Source: Williamsia sterculiae
GTDB taxonomy: Bacteria > Actinomycetota > Actinomycetes > Mycobacteriales > Mycobacteriaceae
Length of the DNA: 64,000 nt
Assembly: GCF_900156495.1 (NCBI RefSeq)
Contig: NZ_FTNT01000016.1
Span: forward strand, 1-64,000
Reading direction: 5' to 3'
The position numbers and the translations under genes are program-made. Below are positions 31,305 through 40,445 of the stretch, in pieces. How positions within the stretch are numbered: position 1 is the stretch's first letter; the number at the start of each line of letters is the position of its first letter. The notes below the pieces were generated by a model, which saw only the letters and a list, made by a program, of their open reading frames with translations, did no database searches and was not told the origin of the DNA.

Positions 31305-33436
31305 TGCCCAACATTGAGCGCGGCGCGAAGATGGCCGGGCTCGTGTCGTACCTGTTCGGTCCGGGCCGGGCGAACGAGCACACCAACCCGCATGTCGTTG
31401 CCGCGAGTTCGGAGATGTTGGTGGGGGCTGGTGGGTATGGCGCGGTCCTCGATCATGGTGCGGCGTTGGAGTTCGCCGGTGAGCTGGACACTGCGCGGGT
31501 GGTGTTTGGTACGCGTGTCACCCGCACCGACAAACAGGATCTCCGCGCCGCGCAGCAGCGTGGGTTCACCGGGTCGGCGGCGATCGCCGAAGCCACCCAC
31601 GACGAGAACGTGTGGCACTGTTCGCTGTCCCTAGCACCGGATGAGGAACCGTTGACCGAGCAGGCGTGGGCGACGGTGGCGCGCGAGTTCATGGGCGAGA
31701 TGGGGTTCGACTCCCCCGGTGACGCGTCGGCCCGGTGGGCGGCGGTGCATCACGGCACCACCAAGGCCGGCGGCGATCACATTCACATCGTCGCCTCCCG
31801 GGTGCGTGATGACGGCAGCGTGGTCAAGCTGTGGTTCCCCGAACCGGGCCAGAGCTACAACACCGGTGACGCGAAACGCTCGCAGCGGGTGTGCGCCGAC
31901 ATCGAACGCCGCCACGGTCTGCGCGTCACCCAGGGCCGCGCCCGCCAGTACCCGAGCAAGGGATCGTCGCCGGCGCAGGAGAACATCGCCGGACGCACCG
32001 GGCGCCCGGAACCGGTGAAAGACACCCTCGCCCGCACGGTGCGCGCAGTGGCCTACGGCGCGGAGTCGGAGACCGAGTTCGTGCGCCTGGCCCGCGCCCA
32101 CGGCCTACTGATCCGACCCCGGTACGCGGCCGGGTCGCGCACCGAGGTTGTCGGGTATTCGGTCGCGTTGCCGACGGCGCGGTACGCCACCAGAGACGGT
32201 CACCCGGTGTGGCACGGCGGTGGGAAACTCGCCAACGACCTCACCCTCCCCCGCCTGCGCGAGCACTGGCCGGCACCCGATGATGCGCAACGCTCCGACG
32301 CCCTGTCGGCGTGGGCGCACAATCAACGCGAGACCATCGACCCGAACCACTTCCCCACCACCGCGGCACCAGCACCGCAGCGACCGGGGCGCGCGCCGCG
32401 CGGCCTGAACCATGCCGAGGCCAAGGAACGGTTGCGGTCGGTGCTGCGGGAACTCGCGCGGAACACCAACACCGAAGCCGGGTTCGTGCGCGCCGCGGCC
32501 GCGCACCCCGATGTGCTGATCCGGCCCCGATACGCCAAGGGTTCCGACACCGATGTGGTCGGCTATTCGGCGGCGCTGCGACCGCAGCTGTACGCCGACG
32601 CCGACGGCAAACCGATCTGGCATGGCGGCGGGAAGCTCGACAACCGATTATCGCTGCCGAATATGCGCGCCAGCGTGCACTGGCGCCCGCCGACGCTGAC
32701 TGATCAGCGTGCGGCGCAGCAGGCGTGGGCGTCGCTGGGGGCGTCACCGTCAGCAGCGGGTGGTGTCGACACCGACCCCGCGCAGGCGGCGGCCGCGTGG
32801 CGTTCCACCGTTGACGGCCTGTCGGGCAACGAGCGCGCCAGGGTCCGTGACAGTTCGTGGGCGCGGGCGGCGTCGGAGACCGCCGGGTTCGCCTCGGCGT
32901 GGGCGGTGCAGACCGAAGGCGACACACCCGGCGACATGTCGCGGCTGGCTGATGCGCTATCGGATGCGGCCGGCGGTGTGCGTTCACCGGAGCAGCCTGG
33001 CCGGCGCGTCCCGGGCCCCGGCCAGCAGGTGTCCGTGGCCGCTCTGCGGCGGATCGCGGCGACCATGCTCGCCGCCAGCCACGACGACCCGCGCTACGCG
33101 TGGCAGGCGATGTTCTCCCAACTCGCCGCCACGTCACGCGCGATCAGTGACGGGTTGCGCGCGCAGGGCTACGAGTCCCGCGCCACGGCGATCGAGACAG
33201 CGACGGTGCGCGCCGAACGGTCCTACACCGCCCAGGCACCCGCCGCCGCGCCCGATCGGGCACCCGCCGACCGGCCCATGTCCGACGCTCAGCGCGCCGC
33301 ACGCATGGCCCGGGTCAGTCACCCCACAGACCCGACCCGGGCCGCTCAGCAGCGCTCACAGCATGATCCACACCGCCGCGGTCCGCGCGACGCTCCGCCC
33401 AGCACCGAACGGCAGGACCGGGACCACGGGCGCTAA
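31301..33436 (+). CDS. Conjugative relaxase (MobA/VirD2-type)
   Basis: The protein has 711 aa from GTG 31301; the adjacent ATG at 31304 is equally possible. The N-terminus MMPNIERGAKMAGLVSYLFG and the triple-histidine metal motif in WAAVHHGTTKAGGDHIHIVA mark a relaxase of the MobA/VirD2 type. DDGSVVKLWFPEPGQSYNTG follows. A region repeated twice, IRPRYA(A/K)GSxTxVVGYS then WHGGGKL near residues 265-310 and 405-450, looks like a duplicated DNA-binding segment. The enzyme nicks oriT and carries the strand through the type IV channel. Confidence 0.9.
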   Translation: MMPNIERGAKMAGLVSYLFGPGRANEHTNPHVVAASSEMLVGAGGYGAVLDHGAALEFAGELDTARVVFGTRVTRTDKQDLRAAQQRGFTGSAAIAEATHDENVWHCSLSLAPDEEPLTEQAWATVAREFMGEMGFDSPGDASARWAAVHHGTTKAGGDHIHIVASRVRDDGSVVKLWFPEPGQSYNTGDAKRSQRVCADIERRHGLRVTQGRARQYPSKGSSPAQENIAGRTGRPEPVKDTLARTVRAVAYGAESETEFVRLARAHGLLIRPRYAAGSRTEVVGYSVALPTARYATRDGHPVWHGGGKLANDLTLPRLREHWPAPDDAQRSDALSAWAHNQRETIDPNHFPTTAAPAPQRPGRAPRGLNHAEAKERLRSVLRELARNTNTEAGFVRAAAAHPDVLIRPRYAKGSDTDVVGYSAALRPQLYADADGKPIWHGGGKLDNRLSLPNMRASVHWRPPTLTDQRAAQQAWASLGASPSAAGGVDTDPAQAAAAWRSTVDGLSGNERARVRDSSWARAASETAGFASAWAVQTEGDTPGDMSRLADALSDAAGGVRSPEQPGRRVPGPGQQVSVAALRRIAATMLAASHDDPRYAWQAMFSQLAATSRAISDGLRAQGYESRATAIETATVRAERSYTAQAPAAAPDRAPADRPMSDAQRAARMARVSHPTDPTRAAQQRSQHDPHRRGPRDAPPSTERQDRDHGR

Positions 33437-33486
33437 CCGCCGAGACGGATGAACGGTCATCGCGCTGCATCACCTCTCAACGCGAC

Positions 33487-33520
33487 GATGCCCCGCACAC
33501 CGTGGGGTGTGCGGGGCATC
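33487..33520. terminator. Bidirectional terminator
   Basis: GATGCCCCGCACACC-gtgg-GGTGTGCGGGGCATC is a perfect 15-bp stem with a 4-nt loop. It sits between the convergent relaxase gene and the minus-strand transfer genes and can stop transcription from both sides. Confidence 0.8.
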
Positions 33521-33557
33521 TGGTCGGTCCGTTCGACGCTCGACGACGTCGTTCCTC

Positions 33558-33830
33558 CTACGCGGCGTAGGGCGAGGTATAGAACCACTGCCCGCCTGCG
33601 GGCCAGCAGGTGTAGTCCCACCCGCCCCCGCCGTGGGAGTGGTAGTACGCGGCGTTGTTGGCGGCTTTGGCCTGACACTGTGCGAGCGTCGCCGAGCCGA
33701 TCGGGTACCCGGGATTCGCCGACGCGGTGCCTGCGCCGACGGTGACCGCGCCGGTGACGACCGCGGCACCGATTCCGAGTGCCGCGACGGCGCCGGCGAG
33801 CTGGCGGCGGCCTGTGGTGAGTGTTTTCAT
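33558..33830 (-). CDS. Small secreted protein
   Basis: The protein has 90 aa from the ATG at 33830. A signal peptide (RRQLAGAVAALGIGAAVVTG, cleavage near TASA-NPG) is followed by a short mature peptide with two Cys (LAQCQAKAANN and WDYTCWPAGG) and several Tyr, Trp and His residues. The sequence upstream of the ATG contains GAGGGAAC. It is the last gene of the minus-strand transfer series. Function is unknown; surface exclusion or envelope interaction is possible. Confidence 0.65.
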   Translation of the reverse strand: MKTLTTGRRQLAGAVAALGIGAAVVTGAVTVGAGTASANPGYPIGSATLAQCQAKAANNAAYYHSHGGGGWDYTCWPAGGQWFYTSPYAA

Positions 33831-34007
33831 TGCAGTTCCCTCTTTCCAGTGGGGGTGTGTGACGGGGATGGGTCGGCGGCTACCGGCCCATCCCCTTTTC
33901 TCGGCCGACGGACGGTCCGGGGCCAGCTGTGGGGTGGGCGGTGTCAGTGCCCGTTGCGTTGGCGGCGTCTCGCGGGTGTGAGGAATCACCGACCCGGGCG
34001 GTGGGCC

Positions 34008-34976
34008 TCACAGGCCGCGACCTTTCTGTCGGCCGACCGACGCCGCCCGCCCTGCTTTGGGGTGGGTGGTGTCTTTGGTCTTGGCGTTGGCGGCGTCGCG
34101 GGGATGGGTGGGGTGACTCACCGCGGCGATGGCCGCGGCCCGTCCCGCGGCGGTGGTGCCGGCGTACTCGGCGACCCGCTCGGCGCGGGTGAGCGTCGAC
34201 GCCGCTTCGACGGCCGCGCCGCTGTCACCAGGTCGGGGTGGCGGTGTGTTCTGCTCGTCGTCGACGACCAGACCGTCGGCGGCGTCGCGGGCGTCGTCGG
34301 ATCGCTGCGCGGTGTCGCGTTCGATGCGTTCGGCCTGGTCGGCGTCGCCGAGCATCCCGGTGATGCGTTCACCGTCGCGGTCGGCTTCGGTGTCGGCGGT
34401 GGCCTTGTCGGCGCCGTTGTCGGCCCACCACTGGGCGCGGGCGTCGACGACCTGCTCGGCGGCCTGGTCGCGGGGTTGCGCGAGCAGCTCGTTGAGGTCG
34501 AGGCCGTAGTCGCTGAGTTCGGCGGCGATGTTGTCACGCATCTGGTGGGCTTGCTCGCTGCGGCTGGCCCACCGGTCCGCGGCACGGTAGGTGTCGATGA
34601 TGTCGCCGCCGTCCGCGCGGAGCATCCAGGCGCGGTCCTGATCGGCGTCACCGATACGGGATGGGTCGACGCCGTGGGTGCGCAGCTCGTGGTCGACGAG
34701 TTGCCCGTATTCCGCGGATTCCCATATCGCCCCCGGTTGTCGGGGTACGGCCAGTTCAGTGCTCGGCTCCGACGGTGTCGGCGACGGGTCGCGCACGTCG
34801 ACACCCGTTGTGCGATCGGTGTCGCGGTCTGACGTCGTCCGGTTCTGCGCCCAGCCGCGGCGGGCGCGGGCGCGGAAATACGCTTCCACGAGCGAGCCCA
34901 CGGTCGACATCGCGGTGGCGATGGTGCGTTCCATGTCGCCGACAAGTTCTCGTTCTTCGTGTTCGTGGTGTTCCAT
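34008..34976 (-). CDS. Transfer-region hypothetical protein
   Basis: The protein has 322 aa, hydrophilic and acidic, with long helical or disordered stretches. It opens with a His/Glu-rich segment (MEHHEHEERELVGDMERTIA). The end contains VSHPTHPRDAANAKTKDTTH, similar to the tail of the relaxase (VSHPTDPTRAAQQRSQ). The shared tail suggests both proteins use the same partner, perhaps the coupling protein. No enzyme motif is seen. Confidence 0.6.
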   Translation of the reverse strand: MEHHEHEERELVGDMERTIATAMSTVGSLVEAYFRARARRGWAQNRTTSDRDTDRTTGVDVRDPSPTPSEPSTELAVPRQPGAIWESAEYGQLVDHELRTHGVDPSRIGDADQDRAWMLRADGGDIIDTYRAADRWASRSEQAHQMRDNIAAELSDYGLDLNELLAQPRDQAAEQVVDARAQWWADNGADKATADTEADRDGERITGMLGDADQAERIERDTAQRSDDARDAADGLVVDDEQNTPPPRPGDSGAAVEAASTLTRAERVAEYAGTTAAGRAAAIAAVSHPTHPRDAANAKTKDTTHPKAGRAASVGRQKGRGL

Positions 34977-34988
34977 TCCGGTGTTCTC

Positions 34989-35492
34989 CTATTCAGGGGT
35001 GGTGGGTGTGTCGCCGGCCATCAGTTGGCGCAGGATCTCGTCTTCCATGCGGGTGACGGGCAGCTTGTCGAGTGGTGGGTGGTGCCCGCGTTCGACCGAG
35101 CAGCCGGCGAACGGGCCCTTCTCGTGGAAGATCACCGCCATCTGCCGGTCGGCGTGTTCGATCCACCACGTGCTCATGCCGGTGCCGGGGTCCTGGCGCA
35201 GCTGCTCGTATGCCCGCCACAGCGCCTCGAACCGGTCCATCACTTCGGGGTGGTCCATGTACTGCGGGCACCACCGAAACTCGGGATCGGTGATCACGTC
35301 GCGCACGTACACGTAGACCAGGTGCTCCTCGACGAACGCGTACACCGAGTCGAACGCGGGTTCGTTGTCGCCCTGTCCATCGCTGCCCCGCTTCTGCTCG
35401 GCTTTCGCGGACCGCTGCGGTTGCCGAGCAGTCTTCTTCGGCTTCTTTTCGGCATCGTCGTCGTCGGCAAGCCAGTCGTCGTCGTCGATCAC
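34989..35492 (-). CDS. DUF4913 protein of the actinobacterial conjugation cluster
   Basis: The protein has 167 aa from a GTG at 35492 with AAAGGA upstream; longer frames exist but begin inside the coupling-protein gene. The N-terminus is very acidic then basic. The C-terminal ~100 residues (FVEEHLVYVYVRDVITDPEF, MDRFEALWRAYEQLRQDPGT, GMSTWWIEHADRQMAVIFHE) match DUF4913, found directly behind the coupling-protein gene on many actinobacterial plasmids. It is probably a cytoplasmic transfer factor. Confidence 0.82.
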   Translation of the reverse strand: MIDDDDWLADDDDAEKKPKKTARQPQRSAKAEQKRGSDGQGDNEPAFDSVYAFVEEHLVYVYVRDVITDPEFRWCPQYMDHPEVMDRFEALWRAYEQLRQDPGTGMSTWWIEHADRQMAVIFHEKGPFAGCSVERGHHPPLDKLPVTRMEDEILRQLMAGDTPTTPE

Positions 35493-35514
35493 GGGTGTGG
35501 TGTCCTTTCTGTGG

Positions 35515-37551
35515 TCACGCCGCGGTGTCGACGTCGTCGGGTTCGGTGTCGGTGGCATCGGCCTGGGCGGGGGTGGTTCCGCCGCGTCCGATCGCCTTCG
35601 ACATCACCCGGCCGATGCGGGTGGTGGCCTCCCCGTATTCCGTCAGGGATGCCTCAATGAGGTGGGAGTACGGTTTGTCCATCCAGGGAACGGTTTTCAC
35701 GATCGTCGGACGGTTGCCGGCGGAGAACACCAACGCCCGACCGCGTGGCCACGCGGTGAGGTCGCTGGCGGTGAAGATGGGTTCGCGGGAGATGTGGCGG
35801 CTGGTGGTGTGTGAGTCACGCGTTTTGGTGACGCTCACGACCTCTCGGTCGTAGTCGCCGCACAGTTTCGCCAGGGATTCGAGGAAACCGTTTTCTTTGT
35901 TGTTGCCGCCGTAGACGAACACGTTGGCCGCGCCCATGAGCTGTTTCATGCCGTCTTCGCCCCATACCCGCACACCTTGGGACCACGACTGCAACACCGT
36001 CATGATGTGAATTCCGCGAGACCCGTAGTGGGAGTACAGGTCCGGAAGACGGCGCCACCGAACGGTGTTGGCGGCCTCGTCGAGGGCGCACAGCAGCGGG
36101 GTCGGGAGCCGACCGCCCGGTGATGCGGTCGCGATCTGCTCGGCGGCCTCGCAGGTGGCGACGGTCAGCGCGGCGATGATCGGGCCGACCGATCCCACCC
36201 CCTCACGCGAGAGGCAGTACAGGGTTTCCCCACCGGTGAGTAGCCCGTGCACGTCGAGCTGGGGGCGGGTGTCGCCGTCGAAGGTGGTGATCCACTGGGC
36301 CACCCGTTTGGTGCGCAGGCACCGCGCCATCTTCAAGGCGGTGCCGAAGATGCCGTCCTGCTGTTTACCGGCCAGCCGTAGTTTCGCCGCCAGCCCTTCG
36401 GCGATGCTGTCGTAGCCGTGGTCGGTGAGGATCTGCACCGCGTCCTTGCACCGTTCGCGGCGGGCGAGTCGTTTGTACACCTCGATGATCTGCTCGCCGG
36501 CCAGTGCGGAGGCCAACAGCAGATTCGCCAGCAGGTCTTCGCCTTCGGGGTCGAAATACGGGTCGCGGCGGGCGGCGTCACCGCCCTCACCGGCGGCGAA
36601 CTGCTCGGCCAGCGACGCCGACCGCTCCTCGGGATCGCTACTGACGACCGGGACGGGTGCGTTGCCCAGGGTGACCAGCTCTTTGCCGGTTGGCGGGTCG
36701 TCGGCGAGGATGTCGTCGTCGGGGTCGATATGGTCGTCGGCGCCGCCCAGCGACATCACCGCGGGGTACCGCAGCCCGCCGGGGTTGTCGGTGTCGGCGA
36801 TGATGTAGCTCAGCGGGTTCCAGTAGAACCAGGCGGTTTCGTTGGCGACTTGCTGCGGGTCGAACACCCACACTTGTCGGGTGGCCACGCCGTTGGCGTC
36901 GCGGAACTCCCGTAACAGGCGGGTGTGGTCGAGGTTGCCGCGTTTGTTCTCCGTGGCCAGTACGGCTCCGGGTGCTTCGCAGATCGCCGGGATGATCCGC
37001 GATGTGCTCTTGCCCATCCGTGGACCCCAGATGTCGAGGCACACGTCTTCCCAGGACGCGTAGGTGCGCCCGGTGGACCGGTTGAGCACCGACCCGCCGA
37101 CGGTGACACCGATGGGTGTGCCCGGTGAGCAGTACGGCTGCACCGCCGGGTCGGGCATCACCACCTTGAGTTTCGCGGCCTTGTCGCGCACCGATTCTTC
37201 GGTGATGCCCTCGATGTCGGCGCCGGACCCCAGGTGGCGGGCGGCGGTGTCGACGCGGGCTTTCGGTACCCGGTGGGTGGTCCACCACCGCCACCCGGCA
37301 ACGATCGGGGCGGCGATGAGCGCCAACAGCACGATCGCCCACACGGTGGCCGCGACACCCCACACCACTTTCCCTCGCGCGGTGAGGATCAGCAGCGCGA
37401 TCGGGTTGCCCGGTACGGTCTGCCCACCGGCCAGATGCAGGGCCAGCCACAGCACCGCGACGATCCCGATGCCGATCGCGGCGAGGCCGGCGTAGAGGCC
37501 GACCTCCGAGTTGGACGGGTTCGCGATCTTGCCCGGTCGGGTGGCCGCCAT
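35515..37551 (-). CDS. Type IV coupling protein (TraG/VirD4-like)
   Basis: The protein has 678 aa from the ATG at 37551. Two membrane segments lie near residues 18-42 and 58-85. Walker A is WGPRMGKSTSRIIPAI and Walker B is TPLLCALDEAANTV. A conserved helix-rich stretch HIMTVLQSWSQGVRVWGEDG follows. These features define VirD4/TraG ATPases, which bring the relaxase-DNA complex to the secretion channel. The start overlaps the previous stop by one base. Confidence 0.92.
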   Translation of the reverse strand: MAATRPGKIANPSNSEVGLYAGLAAIGIGIVAVLWLALHLAGGQTVPGNPIALLILTARGKVVWGVAATVWAIVLLALIAAPIVAGWRWWTTHRVPKARVDTAARHLGSGADIEGITEESVRDKAAKLKVVMPDPAVQPYCSPGTPIGVTVGGSVLNRSTGRTYASWEDVCLDIWGPRMGKSTSRIIPAICEAPGAVLATENKRGNLDHTRLLREFRDANGVATRQVWVFDPQQVANETAWFYWNPLSYIIADTDNPGGLRYPAVMSLGGADDHIDPDDDILADDPPTGKELVTLGNAPVPVVSSDPEERSASLAEQFAAGEGGDAARRDPYFDPEGEDLLANLLLASALAGEQIIEVYKRLARRERCKDAVQILTDHGYDSIAEGLAAKLRLAGKQQDGIFGTALKMARCLRTKRVAQWITTFDGDTRPQLDVHGLLTGGETLYCLSREGVGSVGPIIAALTVATCEAAEQIATASPGGRLPTPLLCALDEAANTVRWRRLPDLYSHYGSRGIHIMTVLQSWSQGVRVWGEDGMKQLMGAANVFVYGGNNKENGFLESLAKLCGDYDREVVSVTKTRDSHTTSRHISREPIFTASDLTAWPRGRALVFSAGNRPTIVKTVPWMDKPYSHLIEASLTEYGEATTRIGRVMSKAIGRGGTTPAQADATDTEPDDVDTAA

Positions 37552-37856
37552 CACCACTCTCCTGCGCAGGTGTGGGTGCTGAGCTGGTGGCGACTCAGCG
37601 CGGTACCGGTGAGTTGGTCGCGGACCTCGCCCATCACCCCGGCCACCGCGGGGCGGGTCTCGCGGTTCATGGCCGCGGTGATCTGTGCGGTGTGCGTGGT
37701 CGGGTCGGCGGCCAGGATCGGGCCGAGGGTGTCGGCGGCGATCGCGCAGACCCGCTGCTGTGCCGGTGGCACGCGGGGGTCGAGACTGCGGGCCATCAGG
37801 TGCGACAGGGCCGCCCGTAGCCGCACGCGACGCGGGTCGATCACCCCGGCGGTCAT
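37551..37856 (-). CDS. Small transfer-region protein
   Basis: The protein has 101 aa from the ATG at 37856. It is mostly helical (RLRAALSHLMARSLDPRVPP, then AVAGVMGEVRDQLTGTALSR), with a single Cys near the end. It overlaps its upstream neighbour by 4 bp and its downstream neighbour by 1 bp, so it is firmly embedded in the operon. No family is recognised. Confidence 0.65.
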   Translation of the reverse strand: MTAGVIDPRRVRLRAALSHLMARSLDPRVPPAQQRVCAIAADTLGPILAADPTTHTAQITAAMNRETRPAVAGVMGEVRDQLTGTALSRHQLSTHTCAGEW

Positions 37857-38521
37857 GATGCGACCGCCGCATCGTCGGGGGTGATCAGGGCGGGCAGCCG
37901 GATCTCGCGCCAGGTGCGATACCCGGGTGCCCGGCACAGCGCGACGGCGCTGTTCTGGTCGCGGTATTCGACTGAGGCCACCACCCGATGGCGGGTGGCC
38001 GACGCGGACAGTGCATCGGCGTCGAGGTCCGGGTGGCTGGAGTAGACCGTCAGCCGCACCGCCGGCAGGTCGAGTTTCTCGCGCACCTTGCCCGCCAGGA
38101 ACACCGCCTTGTCCGCGGCGGCGTGCTCGGCGCTGAAATCGTCGCCGTCCTCGTAGATCCGGTCCTGCGGGTGAAACTCCCCGTACCAGGATTCGTGGTC
38201 GTCACGGGCTGAGCAGACGGCGAAACTGCCCACCTCGGCGTCACCGGCTGCGCACAACTCGATCAGCGGGGCCGTGTCGGCGGACGCGGCCAGCTCGGCG
38301 GCCTCGCGGGCAACGGTGTCCGCGGCGAGCTGGTCGTAGTCGATGTCGAGCTGTTTGCGTAGCTCGGTCTTGACCTTCGGCCACAGCTTCTTGGTGGCGA
38401 CCTTCGCCTCGGTCGCCCACGCACGGATATCGCGGTGCGTGGTGGCCGACCGCAGGGTGTCGGCGCCGTCGGCGACCGCTCGCTCAGCGACGTCCCACAT
38501 CTCATCTTCGGTGTGTGCCAT
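37853..38521 (-). CDS. Transfer-region hypothetical protein
   Basis: The protein has 222 aa, acidic. The N-terminal third is helical and charged (MAHTEDEMWDVAERAVADGA). A middle section, SFAVCSARDDHESWYGEFHP, and a strand-rich end (VRLTVYSSHPDLDADALSAS, then HRVVASVEYRDQNSAVALCR) suggest an alpha/beta domain. It is cytoplasmic by sequence. It is coupled to its downstream gene by ATGA. Confidence 0.65.
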   Translation of the reverse strand: MAHTEDEMWDVAERAVADGADTLRSATTHRDIRAWATEAKVATKKLWPKVKTELRKQLDIDYDQLAADTVAREAAELAASADTAPLIELCAAGDAEVGSFAVCSARDDHESWYGEFHPQDRIYEDGDDFSAEHAAADKAVFLAGKVREKLDLPAVRLTVYSSHPDLDADALSASATRHRVVASVEYRDQNSAVALCRAPGYRTWREIRLPALITPDDAAVAS

Positions 38522-38540
38522 CAGGGTTCTCCTTCATCAA

Positions 38541-39023
38541 TCAACGGGGGGTGTGCGGGGAAATCGGGGCGGTACGCAGGTGCCCGGTGAGGGTGTCCGC
38601 GGCCCGCAGCAGGGCGGCGGTGTCGTCGGCGTCGAGGGTGTCGATCGCGGCGAGCACGTCGGCGGGGAGCTCACCAGTGGCCGCCGCTGCTCCTTGCTCG
38701 GTGGTGGCCAGCACGACTTTGCGTTGGTCACCGGGGTTGCGGCGGCAGGTGATCAGCCCGGCGTTGCGGAGCGAGCTCACGGCGCGACTGGCTGAGGGAA
38801 CCTGCACCCCTTCGCGTTCGGCGAGTTCGGTGAGGGTGAGCGGCCCGTGCTCGCTGATGGTCACCAGTGCCGACCATTCGGGGTAGCCCAGGTGCGGGGA
38901 TGCTTGTCGGCGTAGCGATCGCACCACCCGGAACAGGGCCAGTGCGACCGCGGCGGTGACCGACATCGCTTCCCCGACCACGGCCTCGGCGGTGCTGGTC
39001 GCGCCGCTACTCGCTTCGCTCAT
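38541..39023 (-). CDS. MarR-family regulator inside the transfer operon
   Basis: The protein has 160 aa. HLGYPEWSALVTISEHGPLT, TELAEREGVQVPSASRAVSS and LRNAGLITCRRNPGDQRKVV form the winged helix and wing of MarR proteins, flanked by dimerisation helices. It overlaps its upstream neighbour by 4 bp, so it is expressed with the transfer genes. It is a likely autoregulator of conjugation, perhaps responding to a small phenolic ligand as MarR proteins often do. Confidence 0.87.
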   Translation of the reverse strand: MSEASSGATSTAEAVVGEAMSVTAAVALALFRVVRSLRRQASPHLGYPEWSALVTISEHGPLTLTELAEREGVQVPSASRAVSSLRNAGLITCRRNPGDQRKVVLATTEQGAAAATGELPADVLAAIDTLDADDTAALLRAADTLTGHLRTAPISPHTPR

Positions 39024-39391
39024 CGGGTCCGGTCCTGGCCGGCGGCGGGGGCGATCGTCTGGTCGTCGACGTCGGGCCCGAGCTCAGCGATGTCGTGGTC
39101 GCTGGGTTCGACCGCGATGCACCACTGATCGGTCAGTGCGTTGTACCCCTCCAGGTGCGCGACCTGGGTGCTGGACAGTCCCCCAGCGGCGCGGTGGGCG
39201 TCGGTGACACGCTCGAAGACCACGGTGGTGGTCTCGTCGTCGGCGAGGGTGGCGTAGCCGCTCAGAGCGTCGGCGGCTGTGTCGTAGACCGCGACCCGCC
39301 ACCACCCGTCCTCGAGCGAGACCCCGGGTGTCCACCCGGTGATCGTGGTGGGCGTCGACCGGGGTCGACGGCGGCGTAGATGCAGCCCCAT
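39020..39391 (-). CDS. Small transfer-region hypothetical protein
   Basis: The protein has 123 aa. A basic N-terminus (MGLHLRRRRPRSTPTTITGW) is followed by a beta-rich segment (GWWRVAVYDTAADALSGYAT, then TTTVVFERVTDAHRAAGG) and an acidic end. It is coupled to the MarR gene by ATGA. It is soluble by sequence, with no recognised family. Confidence 0.6.
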   Translation of the reverse strand: MGLHLRRRRPRSTPTTITGWTPGVSLEDGWWRVAVYDTAADALSGYATLADDETTTVVFERVTDAHRAAGGLSSTQVAHLEGYNALTDQWCIAVEPSDHDIAELGPDVDDQTIAPAAGQDRTR

Positions 39392-39416
39392 AGGTGTCTC
39401 TCCTCGTGACGTCGGG

Positions 39417-40010
39417 TTAGTTGCCGGTGGTGATGTTGTTGATGCACCACCGGTGCGGCAGCGTGGTTTTCGCGATGACCCACATCGTTTGGGTGACGGG
39501 TGTGGGGTCGGTGCTCGCGGTGACCGACACCTGAGCGACCCGCGAGACGGTGGTGTCGGTGTCGGCGGGGTGTTCGTCGCTGGTCAGCGACACCTTCGGA
39601 GTGATCGAGGCGTGCTCGGCCGCCCACTGCGACCACTGTGTTCCGGTGATCGGCATCAGCGCCGCCCACGTACCGGCGACCGAGGACACATACGCCGGGC
39701 ACAACCAGGCGGTAGCCCGATCGGCGGCCGCGCCGGCCGGATCCGGGTCGCTTGGCCGGTAGGCCAACAGCGCGCGTACCCCGGTGACGATGACCGATTC
39801 TCCGTCGCACGCCTGGGTCGCTGAGCATCCCGCGGCGGTGGTGGTCGGGCCCGGCGCCATCCGAGTCAGCGGCGGTGCCTGTTCGGTCGTGGCAATGGTG
39901 GTGGTTGTCGGCGCCGGGTGCGGGTCGGGCGCCCGGCCCCCGCCTTCGCATCCGGCGATCACGCTCACACCGATCACGGCGGCGGCCACGGCGGCGACCC
40001 GGCGGTTCAC
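39417..40010 (-). CDS. Lipoprotein of the transfer system
   Basis: The protein has 197 aa from a GTG at 40010. The lipobox VSVIAGC ends a hydrophobic leader. A Thr/Pro linker leads to a domain reading RATAWLCPAYVSSVAGTWAA and VSRVAQVSVTASTDPTPVTQ, with a final Cys near the C-terminus. It has a similar outline to the lipoprotein at 47843-48511. It is probably anchored outside the membrane as part of the transfer apparatus. Confidence 0.72.
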   Translation of the reverse strand: MNRRVAAVAAAVIGVSVIAGCEGGGRAPDPHPAPTTTTIATTEQAPPLTRMAPGPTTTAAGCSATQACDGESVIVTGVRALLAYRPSDPDPAGAAADRATAWLCPAYVSSVAGTWAALMPITGTQWSQWAAEHASITPKVSLTSDEHPADTDTTVSRVAQVSVTASTDPTPVTQTMWVIAKTTLPHRWCINNITTGN

Positions 40011-40339
40011 GACCGGTCTCCGAACGTGTCGGCATCGAATCCGGCGAACGGGTCGTCGGATGCGCACTCGTAGACCGCGCTCATCGTGACGATGACCGAT
40101 CCCATGTCCCACTGTGGTGTACCCGGTGCCCCGGTGATCCGGTCCACCCACTTACGGGTGCCTTCGCGCTGTTGCGGTGCCGGGGTAATGGTGTGGCACA
40201 CAGACACCGGCTGCGGGTTACCCATCGGCCAGTCTGACTGTGCCCGGCCCCGCATCTCTTGCAGGCAGAACATCATCGCTTCGCTGATGTTGTCTGTCGG
40301 GCCGTAGGTGACGTAGTAGGTGTTGCGTTCGGTGCTCAT
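40007..40339 (-). CDS. Small transfer-region hypothetical protein
   Basis: The protein has 110 aa (MSTERNTYYVTYGPTDNISE, then SVCHTITPAPQQREGTRKWV). It has an even mix of strands and loops with three Cys and no signal peptide. It is coupled to the lipoprotein gene by a 4-bp overlap. The 106-bp gap upstream contains nothing else recognised. Confidence 0.6.
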   Translation of the reverse strand: MSTERNTYYVTYGPTDNISEAMMFCLQEMRGRAQSDWPMGNPQPVSVCHTITPAPQQREGTRKWVDRITGAPGTPQWDMGSVIVTMSAVYECASDDPFAGFDADTFGDRS

Positions 40340-40445
40340 CGGTGCGTCCGTCCTGTTGTCGCCGTGGCGCCGCGGTGGGTGTCATCGCGTGGTGTCATCG
40401 GGTGTTCTCTTTCTCGGGTGGGGTCGGTGGTCGGTGTCACGGGAG

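Noticed and set aside
33558-33989. Longer 143-aa form of the small secreted protein
   Set aside because: The signal peptide begins at the ATG at 33830, which has its own ribosome site.
37552-37872. Longer start for the coupling protein
   Set aside because: The extension overlaps a small gene whose starts and stops are coupled on both sides; the ATG at 37551 forms a TGATG joint.
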